DNA of 64,000 nt from Flavipsychrobacter sp. (GCA_021155965.1 JAJNBJ010000016.1:1-64000); one strand, 5' to 3'; positions 46,515 through 55,828 are shown, counted from the stretch's first letter. Notes: generated by a model from the sequence alone, not told the origin. Translations and numbers: made by a program.

Positions 46515-46534
46515 AAAAACCTTTTTTTGCAAGC

Positions 46535-46951
46535 GTGAAAGAGAATAGAAAGATATTGTTCTTATCCTGTTTATGCCTGCTGGCGTTAAGCACAACCCTT
46601 ATCTTTTGCAAAAGCAAGCAAACTACCCCCATTTTCCCGGTCGACTGCGGGCACCGCGTGGCAGGTGTATATATGAGCAGCGATTACTGCGCATCTACAG
46701 GGCAAACCGCTTACAGCACAACAATTATTGCAAGGGATACTTTTAATATCACCTTCAACAACCTGAGCGGGGTCATAGTTGCGGCAATTCTGAATTGCAA
46801 CGACAATACGATCACCATTCCCACCCAAACATTTCCGGGTAACTTTTCAATCTCAGGCACAGGCACCTACAATGCCAACAGGATAATACTGAACTGGAGC
46901 GGATTATCTTATGGCGTGCCGTTCAACTGCAATTCTACATTAACCAGGTAG
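46535..46951 (+). CDS. Small predicted lipoprotein
   Basis: A 138-residue exported protein starting at GTG, 20 nt after the bshC stop. The signal peptide ends at TTLIFC, with the lipobox Cys near residue 25. The mature part has a beta-rich pattern ending GTGTYNANRIILNWSGLSYGVPFNC, common in small Bacteroidota lipoproteins. It contains four further cysteines (DCGH, YCAS, LNCND, FNCN). Function unknown. It ends 1 nt from the convergent GT-C-like gene. Confidence 0.65.
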   Translation: MKENRKILFLSCLCLLALSTTLIFCKSKQTTPIFPVDCGHRVAGVYMSSDYCASTGQTAYSTTIIARDTFNITFNNLSGVIVAAILNCNDNTITIPTQTFPGNFSISGTGTYNANRIILNWSGLSYGVPFNCNSTLTR

Positions 46952-46952
46952 G

Positions 46953-48389
46953 TTACTTCATCAGGTCGCTATAGCTCATCACCACATACTTTGCATTCAT
47001 ATCCGGCTGGAAGTAGAAACTGTTTATCTCTTTGGCACGCCACAGTTGCCAGCAGCCAATAAGAGTATCTCTGCCAACATCTGCCATTGAAGCAATGAAC
47101 GCAGCATCACCGAAAATAAAAGTACGTTGCGGCGTCTCACCTTTTAGTTTAGACAGAATAATACTCTCTACCGGGGCTCCCCAATTGGTAATAAGCGCGC
47201 TGTCTATTCCAGCAACGGGCTCCGGGATAATCACCTTCGTAAGGCTCTTTTCTTTCATTTTATTATTAGCAGCATCCAGTATTGCAACCCTGGCAGTAAA
47301 CGGCTTCGAAGCACCATATATATAGCCTGCCTGGACACCAAAGATCAGTGCAAACAAAACAAAAGCAGCCTTAGTATTCAACCTCGGCAATAAGAAGTAA
47401 ACAAATGGCGCACAGCAGATAAAAGTAAGCGGCATATACTCACTCTCTATATGAAACCGGTTGGGCGTTGCATCGCCAAACACAATGCATACCAGCAAAA
47501 GATAACCAATGGCATATAACAACGTAAATAGAAACAGTATATACCTTTTGCTCCACACCAAAGCACTAAGCCCCGCAGCAAAAAGCAACGTAAACAGCCA
47601 GTAATTACTAAGGCAATTCTTTAAAAAAGAGTGCAGCATGGGCGATGTGAGCACATTCTTAAGGTTTTGCAGCTCAAAGCCATGAACCGTCTCTATCTTC
47701 GTATTATCATAGCCATGGTGGCTGCTTTGGTAATACTTCAGAACTGAAAGCACCAGTAATGCAACAGTCAGCACGATCGTTTGCGTCCATGAGAACGGGC
47801 ATAAATATCCTGACAACACAACAAAAAGCCATAGGAATATAGCCACAAACATCACCAACGGATGCGTCCATATTGCCATTGCAAATAAGCCAATTGAAAG
47901 CAAAAAAACGGCCCGGTTGTTGTACCCCGCATTAAGGCATATGGCAAATGCCAGCATCAGCCATCCTATGCCCTGGTGTACTTCATTATTGGGCCAGTAG
48001 TAAGTATCGCTTACAAGCAATGTAAGGTATAACCCGAACAATATGCCTAAAGCATAATTCCGGAATTTATATACAACTAGCAAAGTGACACCTAAGTAGA
48101 ATAAATAAAAACTGGCAGAGTATAATACCACCAATAATTTAAATGGCAGGTGCAGCTTCGATGCGAGTAATGGGAATAGCTGCGTAATGAACGAACCTAC
48201 CCTATACTCTTCAATATGCAGCCTGCCATCGTTCACAATACGGAACAGAATATGCGGGGCATCAATGAACAGCATCCTTTCTTTATAAAAGATAACAGCG
48301 CCTGCAAGCAGCAGCACAATAGCCCACGGTATTAACCGGGCCACCGAGCGCAACCGCATATTTTCATTTTGCAAGGAAAAATCAGGCAT
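46953..48389 (-). CDS. Polytopic membrane protein, GT-C-like topology
   Basis: A 478-residue protein with about 10-11 hydrophobic helices and a soluble C-terminal tail of roughly 100 residues (NWGAPVESIILSKLKGETPQRTFIFGD). The first loop (FKERMLFIDAPHILFRIVNDGRLHIEEYRVGSFITQLFP) lies where GT-C enzymes bind polyprenyl donors, but a catalytic DD or DE pair is not clear. It may be a glycosyltransferase or an unrelated envelope protein. No operon partner. Confidence 0.6.
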   Translation of the reverse strand: MPDFSLQNENMRLRSVARLIPWAIVLLLAGAVIFYKERMLFIDAPHILFRIVNDGRLHIEEYRVGSFITQLFPLLASKLHLPFKLLVVLYSASFYLFYLGVTLLVVYKFRNYALGILFGLYLTLLVSDTYYWPNNEVHQGIGWLMLAFAICLNAGYNNRAVFLLSIGLFAMAIWTHPLVMFVAIFLWLFVVLSGYLCPFSWTQTIVLTVALLVLSVLKYYQSSHHGYDNTKIETVHGFELQNLKNVLTSPMLHSFLKNCLSNYWLFTLLFAAGLSALVWSKRYILFLFTLLYAIGYLLLVCIVFGDATPNRFHIESEYMPLTFICCAPFVYFLLPRLNTKAAFVLFALIFGVQAGYIYGASKPFTARVAILDAANNKMKEKSLTKVIIPEPVAGIDSALITNWGAPVESIILSKLKGETPQRTFIFGDAAFIASMADVGRDTLIGCWQLWRAKEINSFYFQPDMNAKYVVMSYSDLMK

Positions 48390-48472
48390 GTGCTGTAAAT
48401 GTAAAAATTATATGGCTGTACTAAATTCAAATAATTGCCGTTATTAACAAAAAAGGCATAACTTTTGTTCGT

Positions 48473-48480
48473 TATATTTG
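48473..48480 (+). promoter_or_regulatory. -7 element of the outer-membrane barrel trio
   Basis: TATATTTG is an exact match, 16 nt before the ATG at 48497. The following two barrel genes have no promoter of this quality and are probably read from here. Confidence 0.5.
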
Positions 48481-48496
48481 CAAAAAACTAGCTCAT

Positions 48497-49096
48497 ATGA
48501 AATACATTACATTACTTTTCACTGCCGCGTTACTTTCTTTTTTCACTTATGCGCAACCTGTAGTTGGCAAAATGCTGCCAAAGTTCACCATTGGCATAAA
48601 AGCAGGATTAAATATGCAACAGGTAAGTGGCAACTTTGCAGATAACGCTTATTCCTCAGGAATAGTAGGGGGTATTTTTGCCGGGGTATCTAAAAATAAA
48701 ATTGGCGTGCAGGCAGAAGGATTGGTACGGTCTGCCAAGGTAGCTTATACGGTTCCTACTGCTGCAACTGCACCAACTTTTACCGTAAATACCGTTTCAT
48801 TGGATATTCCGGTACTTTTTCAGTATAAGATATTCTGGCGGATATGGGCTCAGGCGGGCCCTCAGTTCAGTACTTTGATCTCCGCAAAACAGAACAGCAC
48901 AGACGTAAAAAATAATTTCAACACCACAAACTTTGCAGGGGTATTAGGATTACAGGCCAACCTGCCATTTCGCTTAAGTGTAGGAGCGCGTTATGTTTTG
49001 GGCGTTACAAATATCAATAACGAGTCAAAATCTGCCATAAAAGGAGCCTGGAATGAGCGTTGTATTCAATTATCTCTTGGTTTCCGATTCCTATAA
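48497..49096 (+). CDS. Outer-membrane beta-barrel protein, copy 1
   Basis: A 199-residue exported barrel of the PorT-like/OMP_b-brl_2 type. The signal peptide is MKYITLLFTAALLSFFTYAQ. The first strand is FTIGIKAGLNMQQVSGN, then alternating strands follow (IVGGIFAGVSKNKIGVQAEGLV, LDIPVLFQYKIF, WAQAGPQFSTLISA), and the last strand ends CIQLSLGFRFL with a C-terminal aromatic-x-aromatic-like signal. Such barrels have no defined substrate. It is first of three tandem paralogues. Confidence 0.8.
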   Translation: MKYITLLFTAALLSFFTYAQPVVGKMLPKFTIGIKAGLNMQQVSGNFADNAYSSGIVGGIFAGVSKNKIGVQAEGLVRSAKVAYTVPTAATAPTFTVNTVSLDIPVLFQYKIFWRIWAQAGPQFSTLISAKQNSTDVKNNFNTTNFAGVLGLQANLPFRLSVGARYVLGVTNINNESKSAIKGAWNERCIQLSLGFRFL

Positions 49097-49116
49097 ATAA
49101 CAGTAAAATCCTCCTT

Positions 49117-49737
49117 ATGAAATACATACTCGCAACGCTATCCTTAATACTGGTCATAAATACGGCCACAGCCCGGAATGCAGATTCAACCAAGCCGGTA
49201 AAAAGAACTATGAGATCTTCTATCGGCCTTAAGGCAGGTGAAAATTTTGAAAAAATGACGGGAAACAACTGGGAAGGCAAAGTCTTGGGCAGTATTGTAG
49301 CCGGGGCTGTTTTCGAGCTGACAAAAGACAGGTTTGGCCTACAGGCCGAATTAATGTATAAGACAGCAAGGTTCCCATTCAGCAGCACTTCAGGTAACAC
49401 ACACATCAAAACAGAATATTGTGATTTCCCGGTTTTATTGGAATACCGGCTAACGCGCGATTTTTGGGTCCAGGGTGGTGTGCAGTTCAGCGGGCTTATT
49501 TCTGCAAAAGGCAGCTTTAATATGAACCCCGGCAGCGATAAACTTGACTTTAAACGCTACTTCAAACAGGTGGATGCAGGGCCAACCCTCGGTTGTGAGA
49601 TCCGGATATCTTCTTTTGTCGGTGGGATGAGATATATTTATGGTCTGGTCAATAATAACAACAGTTCAGTGACCAAAATATCACAGAATTGGCAAACACG
49701 TACATTCCAGGTTTATCTGGGATATAAATTTCATTAA
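49117..49737 (+). CDS. Outer-membrane beta-barrel protein, copy 2
   Basis: A 206-residue exported barrel, paralogue of its neighbours. I placed the start at ATG 49117 (MKYILATLSLILVINTATA), which gives a normal signal peptide and follows the first copy's stop by 20 nt; the frame is open further upstream inside the first gene. Typical strands: SSIGLKAGENFEKMTGNNW, FGLQAELMYKTARF, CDFPVLLEYRL, VQGGVQFSGLISAKG and the last strand FQVYLGYKFH. It shares the KAG(E/L)NM.QVTG.. opening motif with copies 1 and 3. Confidence 0.8.
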   Translation: MKYILATLSLILVINTATARNADSTKPVKRTMRSSIGLKAGENFEKMTGNNWEGKVLGSIVAGAVFELTKDRFGLQAELMYKTARFPFSSTSGNTHIKTEYCDFPVLLEYRLTRDFWVQGGVQFSGLISAKGSFNMNPGSDKLDFKRYFKQVDAGPTLGCEIRISSFVGGMRYIYGLVNNNNSSVTKISQNWQTRTFQVYLGYKFH

Positions 49738-49761
49738 CAAACAATCTAAAGCACACACATT

Positions 49762-50412
49762 TTGAAACAAAAGCTACTACTCACATTCATCGCAGCAACA
49801 TTATTATCACTGCATGGTAAGGCTCAATTACTTTCGGGGTCTGACTCTACAGCACCAAAAGGACAATTTGGAGTAAAAGGGGGGCTGCACATGCAGCAAA
49901 TAACGGGCATGTTATGGGAAAAAAGTTACGCCATGGGATGGCATGGGGGCCTCTGGGCAAGGATACATAAAAATAATTTTGGTGTGCGTGCCGAGATACT
50001 GGCTAGTTCTGCACGGTACACCTGTGCCAGTTTCGATTCAGCAGGCAAAACCTATCCATTCATTGCAGATTCAGTTGGCAACAAAGGCGACTTCGGCGCT
50101 ATATACCTGGATATACCTGTAATGCTGGAATATACTTTCATAGATCGTATCTCGATACAGGCAGGCGTGCAGTATAGCAACTTAATGGCCCTCAATAACC
50201 GTACTCCCTTAAAACCTGATTATAAAACACTGTTCCATCCCGGGGAATTTGCCGTTGTAGCAGGAGTGGAGGTTAAATTACCCTTCAACTTTTCAATAGG
50301 AGGCAGGTACAAACATGGTTTGAGCAATGTAAATAACGAGGTTATTTCCAACTCAGTGGATACATGGAAAACGACCGGTATCCAGGCGTTCGTTTGTTAC
50401 AAGATCAAATAA
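49762..50412 (+). CDS. Outer-membrane beta-barrel protein, copy 3
   Basis: A 216-residue exported barrel starting at TTG (MKQKLLLTFIAATLLSLHGKAQ signal peptide), 24 nt after copy 2. Same architecture: QFGVKGGLHMQQITGMLWE opening, FGVRAEILASSARY, LDIPVMLEYTFI, SIQAGVQYSNLMALN and the final strand IQAFVCYKIK. Three in a row suggests duplication and divergence of one surface barrel, perhaps as subunits or alternates of one complex. The partner is unknown. Confidence 0.8.
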   Translation: MKQKLLLTFIAATLLSLHGKAQLLSGSDSTAPKGQFGVKGGLHMQQITGMLWEKSYAMGWHGGLWARIHKNNFGVRAEILASSARYTCASFDSAGKTYPFIADSVGNKGDFGAIYLDIPVMLEYTFIDRISIQAGVQYSNLMALNNRTPLKPDYKTLFHPGEFAVVAGVEVKLPFNFSIGGRYKHGLSNVNNEVISNSVDTWKTTGIQAFVCYKIK

Positions 50413-50420
50413 AATTACAC

Positions 50421-50438
50421 TGTAACATTTCTGTTACA
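50421..50438. repeat. Short inverted repeat downstream of the barrel trio
   Basis: Arms tgtaaca and tgttaca (7 bp, 4-nt TTTC centre) in the 251-bp gap before mpl. It could be an operator or weak hairpin. The rest of this gap holds no ORF; the mpl -7 element is at 50636. Confidence 0.35.
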
Positions 50439-50635
50439 TAAAACTAAGCAGTAAGCCTTGGTGATTAGCGCAGAAAAGTGATGGTAGGAATGGATAGGTG
50501 ATTGGGGCAGCCATATCTCTTAGTACCACAGGATGAAATGAATACTAAAAAAACAATAGCTATAACCGGTGCAAAACGCCTGATAGTTGACAAAAGGTGC
50601 ATACGTTAAAAATTATAAATACTTAAAAGCCCGTT

Positions 50636-50643
50636 TAACTTTG
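50636..50643 (+). promoter_or_regulatory. -7 element of mpl
   Basis: TAACTTTG is an exact TAnnTTTG match, 21 nt before the ATG at 50664. No clear -33 element. Confidence 0.5.
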
Positions 50644-50663
50644 TACGAAGTTACGAAGAAAAT

Positions 50664-52037
50664 ATGAAAAACATCCATTTTATAGCTATAGGGGGCGCCA
50701 TAATGCACCAGTTAGCTCTTGCATTACAACGACAGGGATACACCATTACAGGCAGCGATGACGAGATAAATGACCCAGCCAAAAGCAACCTTGCTGCAAA
50801 AGGCCTGTTACCCGAAAAGTTTGGCTGGTACCCCGAAAAAATAACCCCAAATATCGATGCAATAGTGCTTGGCATGCACGCAAAAGCTGATAACCCCGAA
50901 CTGCTTGCAGCTAAAAAAGCAGGCATTCCAATATATTCCTTCCCGCAATATGTATACGAGGTAAGCAAAAACAAAAAGAGAGTGGTAGTTGCCGGCAGTC
51001 ATGGCAAAACCACTATTACTTCCATGATCATGCACATCCTCAAACACCAGGAGATACAATTCGATTACCTGGTTGGCGCCCGTGTTGCAGGCTTTGATCA
51101 GTCTGTGCAACTTACCGATGCCCCGCTGATAGTGTTAGAAGGTGATGAATACCCCGCATCAGTAGAAGAAAAACGGCCTAAAATATTCTTTTACCACCCC
51201 AATATCAGCGTACTGAGTGGCATTGCATGGGACCACATCAATGTTTTCCCTACTTATGATATTTACTTCAACCAATTCGAGCAATACCTGCAAGGCATAG
51301 AGCAAGGAGCAAAAGTGTTCTACAATAATGAAGATACCGAAGTGCAAAGAGTTGTTGGCACTTCTGCTGCACATCTATCCGCAAAACCATATCAAACCCC
51401 ACCCTTCCATTACGAAGACGGCATGCCCGTTATGGACACAAAAGACGGACCGGTAAAAGTATCTGTATTCGGCAGGCACAACCTGCTTAATATGCAGGCT
51501 GCTATTGACGTGTGTATGGAATTGGGTGTTACTGAACGCGATTGTTACCAGGCTATAGCTTCTTTTACAGGGGCAGCGCGCAGGCTCGAAAAGGTAAAGG
51601 AAGAAAAAGGTCTGCTGGTTTATCGCGACTTTGCACACGCCCCCAGCAAGCTGAAGGCAACGCTCAATGCGGTACGCGAGGCTTATGCAGGGCATCAACT
51701 TATTGCTTGCTTCGAGCTACATACTTTCAGCAGCCTTAACGAGAAATTCCTTTCTGAATATTCAGGCAGCATAGACGCAGCGGATGATGCTATTGTTTAC
51801 TTCAGCCATCACGCTTTAGACCTGAAAGGACTACCCCACCTCGACCCCGGAACTGTAAAAAAATATTTTGCACGCAACGACGTTAATATAATAGATGAAA
51901 AAGCACAATTGGAACTAACAGTTAAAAATTTAGTTGCCAACTCAGCCACTACCGGCAAACCCGTTTTTTTATTACTGATGAGCTCAGGCACTTTCGATGG
52001 AATTGATTGGAATGCCGTAAGTTCGCGCCAGAATTAG
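50664..52037 (+). CDS. mpl: UDP-N-acetylmuramate:L-Ala-gamma-D-Glu-meso-DAP ligase
   Basis: Peptidoglycan recycling: joins a recovered tripeptide to UDP-MurNAc. At 457 residues it has the Mur-ligase layout. The N-terminal UDP-binding domain reads HFIAIGGAIMHQLALALQRQG, with GA where MurC has GIGGIGMS; that GA..HQLA form marks Mpl. The ATP loop is VVAGSHGKTTITSMI (near 107) and the central EGDEYPASVEEKRPKIFFYHPNISVLSG motif is also Mpl-like. The catalytic DFAHAPSKLKATLNA follows (about 322). A DnaQ-like exonuclease gene starts 8 nt later. Confidence 0.95.
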   Translation: MKNIHFIAIGGAIMHQLALALQRQGYTITGSDDEINDPAKSNLAAKGLLPEKFGWYPEKITPNIDAIVLGMHAKADNPELLAAKKAGIPIYSFPQYVYEVSKNKKRVVVAGSHGKTTITSMIMHILKHQEIQFDYLVGARVAGFDQSVQLTDAPLIVLEGDEYPASVEEKRPKIFFYHPNISVLSGIAWDHINVFPTYDIYFNQFEQYLQGIEQGAKVFYNNEDTEVQRVVGTSAAHLSAKPYQTPPFHYEDGMPVMDTKDGPVKVSVFGRHNLLNMQAAIDVCMELGVTERDCYQAIASFTGAARRLEKVKEEKGLLVYRDFAHAPSKLKATLNAVREAYAGHQLIACFELHTFSSLNEKFLSEYSGSIDAADDAIVYFSHHALDLKGLPHLDPGTVKKYFARNDVNIIDEKAQLELTVKNLVANSATTGKPVFLLLMSSGTFDGIDWNAVSSRQN

Positions 52038-52045
52038 CACCAGAA

Positions 52046-52831
52046 ATGTCCAAATTAACATTAAAAAGGCCAATAGTATTTTTCGACCTCGAGACCACAG
52101 GCACAGACCACGCAAAAGACCGCATAGTAGAGCTAGCCTTTGTGAAAATAATGCCCGACGGAAGCCGTGAAAAACTGACAAAAAGAATAAATCCCGGAAT
52201 CCCTATCCCTCCTGAAACTACTGCGATACATGGTATCACTGACGAAGATGTAAAAGATTGCCCGTTATTCAAGCAGGTAGCACATACTTTATACGACTGG
52301 ATGAAGGGCTGTGACCTGGGCGGTTATAGCTCCAGCAAGTTCGACCTCCCATTATTGGCGGAAGAATTCCTCCGGGCAGGTATCAACGTCGACTTTACCG
52401 AGCGGCATATGGTAGATGTGCAGCAGATATTTTTCAAAATGGAGACCCGCACGCTTACCGCAGCGTACAATTTCTATTGTAACAAACAACTGGAGAACGC
52501 ACATAGCGCCGAAGCAGATATTAATGCAACTATAGAAGTGCTGGAGGCGCAACTGGAAAGATACAATGACCTTGGCGGCGAGGTTCCGGCATTGCATAAA
52601 TTTACCCATACCGATGAATATGTTGACTATGCCCGCCGTATTGTGCTGAAAGACGGCCATCCCGTTTTTAACTTCGGGAAACATAAAGGCAGAAAGGTGG
52701 AGGAGATCTTCACCATTGAGCCGCAATATTATGACTGGATGATGCAGGCAGATTTTGCCCTACACACCAAGCAAAAAATATCAGAGATATTGAACAGGAT
52801 GAAGCTGAAGAATGCAGGATTTAAGTCATAA
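52046..52831 (+). CDS. DnaQ-like 3'-5' exonuclease
   Basis: A 261-residue DEDDh-type exonuclease, like the epsilon subunit of DNA polymerase III or a repair nuclease. ExoI is VFFDLETTG (about 10-18), ExoII is GGYSSSKFDLPLLAEE (about 93-108), and HSAEADINATIEVLE supplies ExoIII with the catalytic His (near 154). The C-terminal 60 residues (FNFGKHKGRKVEEIFTIEPQYYDWMM...LHTKQKISEIL) form the DUF3820-like 'FGKHKG' tail often found on such proteins. I used ATG 52046; the frame is open back into mpl. It is translated close behind mpl (8-nt gap). Confidence 0.92.
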   Translation: MSKLTLKRPIVFFDLETTGTDHAKDRIVELAFVKIMPDGSREKLTKRINPGIPIPPETTAIHGITDEDVKDCPLFKQVAHTLYDWMKGCDLGGYSSSKFDLPLLAEEFLRAGINVDFTERHMVDVQQIFFKMETRTLTAAYNFYCNKQLENAHSAEADINATIEVLEAQLERYNDLGGEVPALHKFTHTDEYVDYARRIVLKDGHPVFNFGKHKGRKVEEIFTIEPQYYDWMMQADFALHTKQKISEILNRMKLKNAGFKS

Positions 52832-52941
52832 AACGTATATACCTCAGTAGTTTCTGCGTTAACCACAATTAACCAAACTTTAGGAAACTATTTTCAATAA
52901 TCATTGTATTATCATTATTTTGCCGACTTATTTTGCCCGAT

Positions 52942-53643
52942 TTGAAGAAATTAGTTATCATACCAACTTATAACGAAAAGGAAAATATAGAGAAAATTTC
53001 CCGCAAGGTCTTTTCCTTGCCGGGCGATTATCATCTCCTTATAGTTGATGATGGCTCCCCGGATGGTACTGGCGACATCGTAAAACGGTTGCAAAGTGAA
53101 TTCTCCGGAAAGTTACATTTAATAGAGCGTAAGGGTAAACTGGGACTTGGTACAGCATATATTGCCGGCTTCAAATGGGCACTGGAAAGGGATTATGAGT
53201 ACATTTTTGAAATGGACGCAGACTTCTCCCACGATCCCGAAGACCTTAACCGGTTATACGATGCCTGTGCGAAAGGAACAGATGTGGTAGTTGGATCACG
53301 GTATACAAAAGGAGGCAAAGTGGTCAACTGGCCGTGGGACCGTATATTTATCTCAAAAGGCGGTGCATTCTACACTAAAATGATATTGTGGATGCCGGTG
53401 AACGACCCGACTGCCGGTTTTGTTTGCTATAGGCGTAAAGTACTAAGCACCATCCCGCTGGATGAGGTGCACTTTATTGGTTATGCCTTCCAGATAGAAA
53501 TGAAGTACCGCGCATGGAAATTAGGCTTCAAAGTAGGTGAAGTCCCAATCACCTTCCGCGACCGCAAAGAAGGCGTATCAAAAATGAGCAGCAACATCAT
53601 CAAGGAAGCCATGCTGGGCGTATGGAAGATGAGAGGGTTTTGA
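52942..53643 (+). CDS. Polyprenol-phosphate mannose synthase-like glycosyltransferase
   Basis: A 233-residue DPM1-like GT-A enzyme that transfers a hexose from GDP or UDP to a polyprenyl phosphate. Motifs: LVIIPTYNEKENI, LLIVDDGSPDGTGDIV, FEMDADFSHDPEDL (catalytic and metal-binding acid) and RRKVLSTIPLDEVHFIGYAFQIEMKYRAWKLGFKVGEVPITFRDRKEGVSKMS, the last a family fingerprint. I chose the TTG at 52942 (MKKLVIIPTYNE), since homologues begin MKK; a TTG at 52933 adds three residues. It has no C-terminal membrane helices, as expected of the short bacterial form. Confidence 0.9.
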   Translation: MKKLVIIPTYNEKENIEKISRKVFSLPGDYHLLIVDDGSPDGTGDIVKRLQSEFSGKLHLIERKGKLGLGTAYIAGFKWALERDYEYIFEMDADFSHDPEDLNRLYDACAKGTDVVVGSRYTKGGKVVNWPWDRIFISKGGAFYTKMILWMPVNDPTAGFVCYRRKVLSTIPLDEVHFIGYAFQIEMKYRAWKLGFKVGEVPITFRDRKEGVSKMSSNIIKEAMLGVWKMRGF

Positions 53644-53655
53644 TACTTTTAACCA

Positions 53656-54249
53656 TCAACCTTTCAACAGATCAACCGCCCCCGGTCCTTCGGAAAATAA
53701 CAAGTCAAGTATGCTCAGGTCTGGCTGAAAACCTATCCGGTCTTCAAATACCTGGTAGTACTTAGGTGTCTGCAGGTTTGACTTCTTCTCATTTCTTAGA
53801 TCGATAATATCCCGGGGGTATTCTTTGACAAACTCATCAGTCTTGTTTATTGTAAACTCAAGCTTCAATTGCGCCCTAACCCAGCCTATCGATGCACTAT
53901 TGAAATCAACCAGGTAGGTATAATCATCCTCATAAAGCGCCGCCAGGCTATGCTCATAAAAATCAAAGTAGGGTGTACGTTTATATACAGATACCAGCGT
54001 TCGCCAATGCTGTACCTGCCACATATCCGTATTAAATATCTTCACTTCTTTCATAGGCTGCCGTTGCTCCCTGCCGCTTTCCAACGGTACCGTAAGCAAT
54101 ATGCTGTTGTTTGATCCCGAGATGCGGTACCTGTTCCGGTAGCTCATTTTCTGAAAATGCTCACCGGCATCAAACAGCACATTGCCGGCCTCTACAACCC
54201 TCATCCACCAGCTGATATTCGGAAAAGTCAAAAAAGAAGAAACCAACAT
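53656..54249 (-). CDS. WbqC-family protein
   Basis: A 197-residue member of the WbqC/WbmP group found in sugar and O-antigen operons; the chemistry is unsettled (a dTDP-sugar modifying enzyme has been suggested). Landmarks: LTFPNISWWMRV, FDAGEHFQKMSYRNRYRISGSN, LTVPLESGREQRQPMKEVKI and QHWRTLVSVYKRTPYFDFYEHSLAALYE, with family Trp, His and Arg residues conserved. It is on its own in this region; the divergent GWxTD gene starts 79 nt away. Confidence 0.85.
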   Translation of the reverse strand: MLVSSFLTFPNISWWMRVVEAGNVLFDAGEHFQKMSYRNRYRISGSNNSILLTVPLESGREQRQPMKEVKIFNTDMWQVQHWRTLVSVYKRTPYFDFYEHSLAALYEDDYTYLVDFNSASIGWVRAQLKLEFTINKTDEFVKEYPRDIIDLRNEKKSNLQTPKYYQVFEDRIGFQPDLSILDLLFSEGPGAVDLLKG

Positions 54250-54254
54250 TGCAG

Positions 54255-54283
54255 CAAATGTAATTACAAAAAAGCTTTAACAA
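54255..54283 (-). promoter_or_regulatory. Promoter of the wbqC-like gene
   Basis: Read on the minus strand: TTG (54281-54283), 18 nt, then TACATTTG (54255-54262). The ATG at 54249 begins 5 nt after the -7 element, so the mRNA should be leaderless or nearly so. Confidence 0.6.
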
Positions 54284-54313
54284 TATGAGTAACCCCCTTT
54301 CAGGCTTTGGGAT

Positions 54314-54321
54314 TATATTTG
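54314..54321 (+). promoter_or_regulatory. -7 element of the GWxTD gene
   Basis: TATATTTG is an exact match, and the ATG at 54329 follows after only 7 nt. A leaderless or very short-leader transcript is predicted. Confidence 0.55.
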
Positions 54322-54328
54322 CAGAGTA

Positions 54329-55828
54329 ATGATCCGCAGCTTTTTTGTAGGTATTCTTATACTGTTTTGCGCCACATCAGCTATGGCAATTGATGCCGTG
54401 GTTGCGCATACGTTATTCTATAATGCCAAAGACGGCAAATTATCACCGGCTTTTAATATCTACTGGCAAATTAACCCCAACACGCTGCACTATAGCACAA
54501 ACAGCGAAAAAAAGATAGCTGCCAATATAAAAACGGATATCACCTTCTCTAATGAGGCAGGCATTATCAAACACGACCAATATATACTGCAAACAGTACC
54601 CCGCGCAAGCATTGATGAGATCATGCAATATTCCATCATAGAATTGCGCAGCTACGATCTGCCCGCAGGCGCCATAAAGATCAGCATGGTGCTTACAGAC
54701 CTGGCCGACAGCATCAACCGGTTTACATTCAGGGATAGTATCAAAATTGCTCCTCCTTCGGGTACTGTATCTTACAGTGGTATTGAATTTCTTGACACAA
54801 TGTATGAAAGCGGCATACAAAACAAATTTTCGAGGAACGGAAGACAGCTAATCCCCTTCTGCGCTAATTTTTTTGATGACGATATAAAGAGGTTGCGTTA
54901 TTATGCAGAATTATACGGTACAGATAAAGTTGCCAATACTGATTACCCGTTGGTACAAACTGCAGCAATTTCAAGAAATGAACGGGAAGGCTCATATGGT
55001 GACCTGTTGAAGGTCGACACCTTTCGTTCCCCTGTGACATTTTCTGCAGCACACGGAAGTTTTGATCTTGCACCACTCCCTTCGGGTAATTATTTCTTGC
55101 GTATTGCCCTTCAAAACAACGCTAACGAGGTAATAGCATCATCAGCTCTCTTTTTTCAGAGATTGAACAAACACCCTTACATACCACCTCCGGACACTAC
55201 CAAGAAAAACATAATAACTGATACCGGCATCCAGGATGTAAAAGTGCTTAACCTGAATAAAACCTTTGTCGCCAAATACGACCTGGCACAGGTAAAGGCC
55301 ATCTTAAAAATGCTGCTGCCTGTAAGTGATAAAAATGCCAAACAGTCCATCAATGGCTTTCTTAAAAAACCTGATGAAGTGTATATGCGTTACTTTATCT
55401 ACAACTATTTTGCGGCCATAAACACTAAAGACCCCGGCAAGGCCTGGAAAGAATTTGCCGCAAAAATAGCCGAGGTAAATAAGAAGTTTAATACCCACAA
55501 TACACCCGGCTACGAAACCGAACGTGGCTTTATTTATTTACGTTACGGCCCGCCAACAGACATTATTACAGTTGAGAACGAACAAGGGTCCCGCCCTTAT
55601 GAGATATGGCAATACAATGTAATTACCGAGCAAAATAACAGGGCAAGGGCTGATGCCGTCTTCCTGTTTTATAAACCTGATGAGATACTGGATGACTATA
55701 GGTTGCTGCATAGTAATGTGACCGGCGAAGTACAGAATGCCCAGTGGAGATTTGTTATACGGGCAGGTACACTGCAAACTAATCAAATCGGTGAGACCCG
55801 CGCCGAACAATATATAGGGAACAAATAA
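54329..55828 (+). CDS. GWxTD domain-containing exported protein
   Basis: A 499-residue secreted protein; the signal peptide is MIRSFFVGILILFCATSAMA. The C-terminal GWxTD domain is recognisable from TRRxxG-like features: GYETERGFIYLRYGPPTDIITVENEQGSRPYEIWQY near residues 392-430. The N-terminal 300 residues are beta-rich and probably Ig-like. GWxTD proteins are common in Bacteroidota and some soil phyla and have no known biochemical role. The gene has its own promoter only 7 nt from the ATG and ends 9 nt before the convergent CDF transporter. Confidence 0.85.
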   Translation: MIRSFFVGILILFCATSAMAIDAVVAHTLFYNAKDGKLSPAFNIYWQINPNTLHYSTNSEKKIAANIKTDITFSNEAGIIKHDQYILQTVPRASIDEIMQYSIIELRSYDLPAGAIKISMVLTDLADSINRFTFRDSIKIAPPSGTVSYSGIEFLDTMYESGIQNKFSRNGRQLIPFCANFFDDDIKRLRYYAELYGTDKVANTDYPLVQTAAISRNEREGSYGDLLKVDTFRSPVTFSAAHGSFDLAPLPSGNYFLRIALQNNANEVIASSALFFQRLNKHPYIPPPDTTKKNIITDTGIQDVKVLNLNKTFVAKYDLAQVKAILKMLLPVSDKNAKQSINGFLKKPDEVYMRYFIYNYFAAINTKDPGKAWKEFAAKIAEVNKKFNTHNTPGYETERGFIYLRYGPPTDIITVENEQGSRPYEIWQYNVITEQNNRARADAVFLFYKPDEILDDYRLLHSNVTGEVQNAQWRFVIRAGTLQTNQIGETRAEQYIGNK

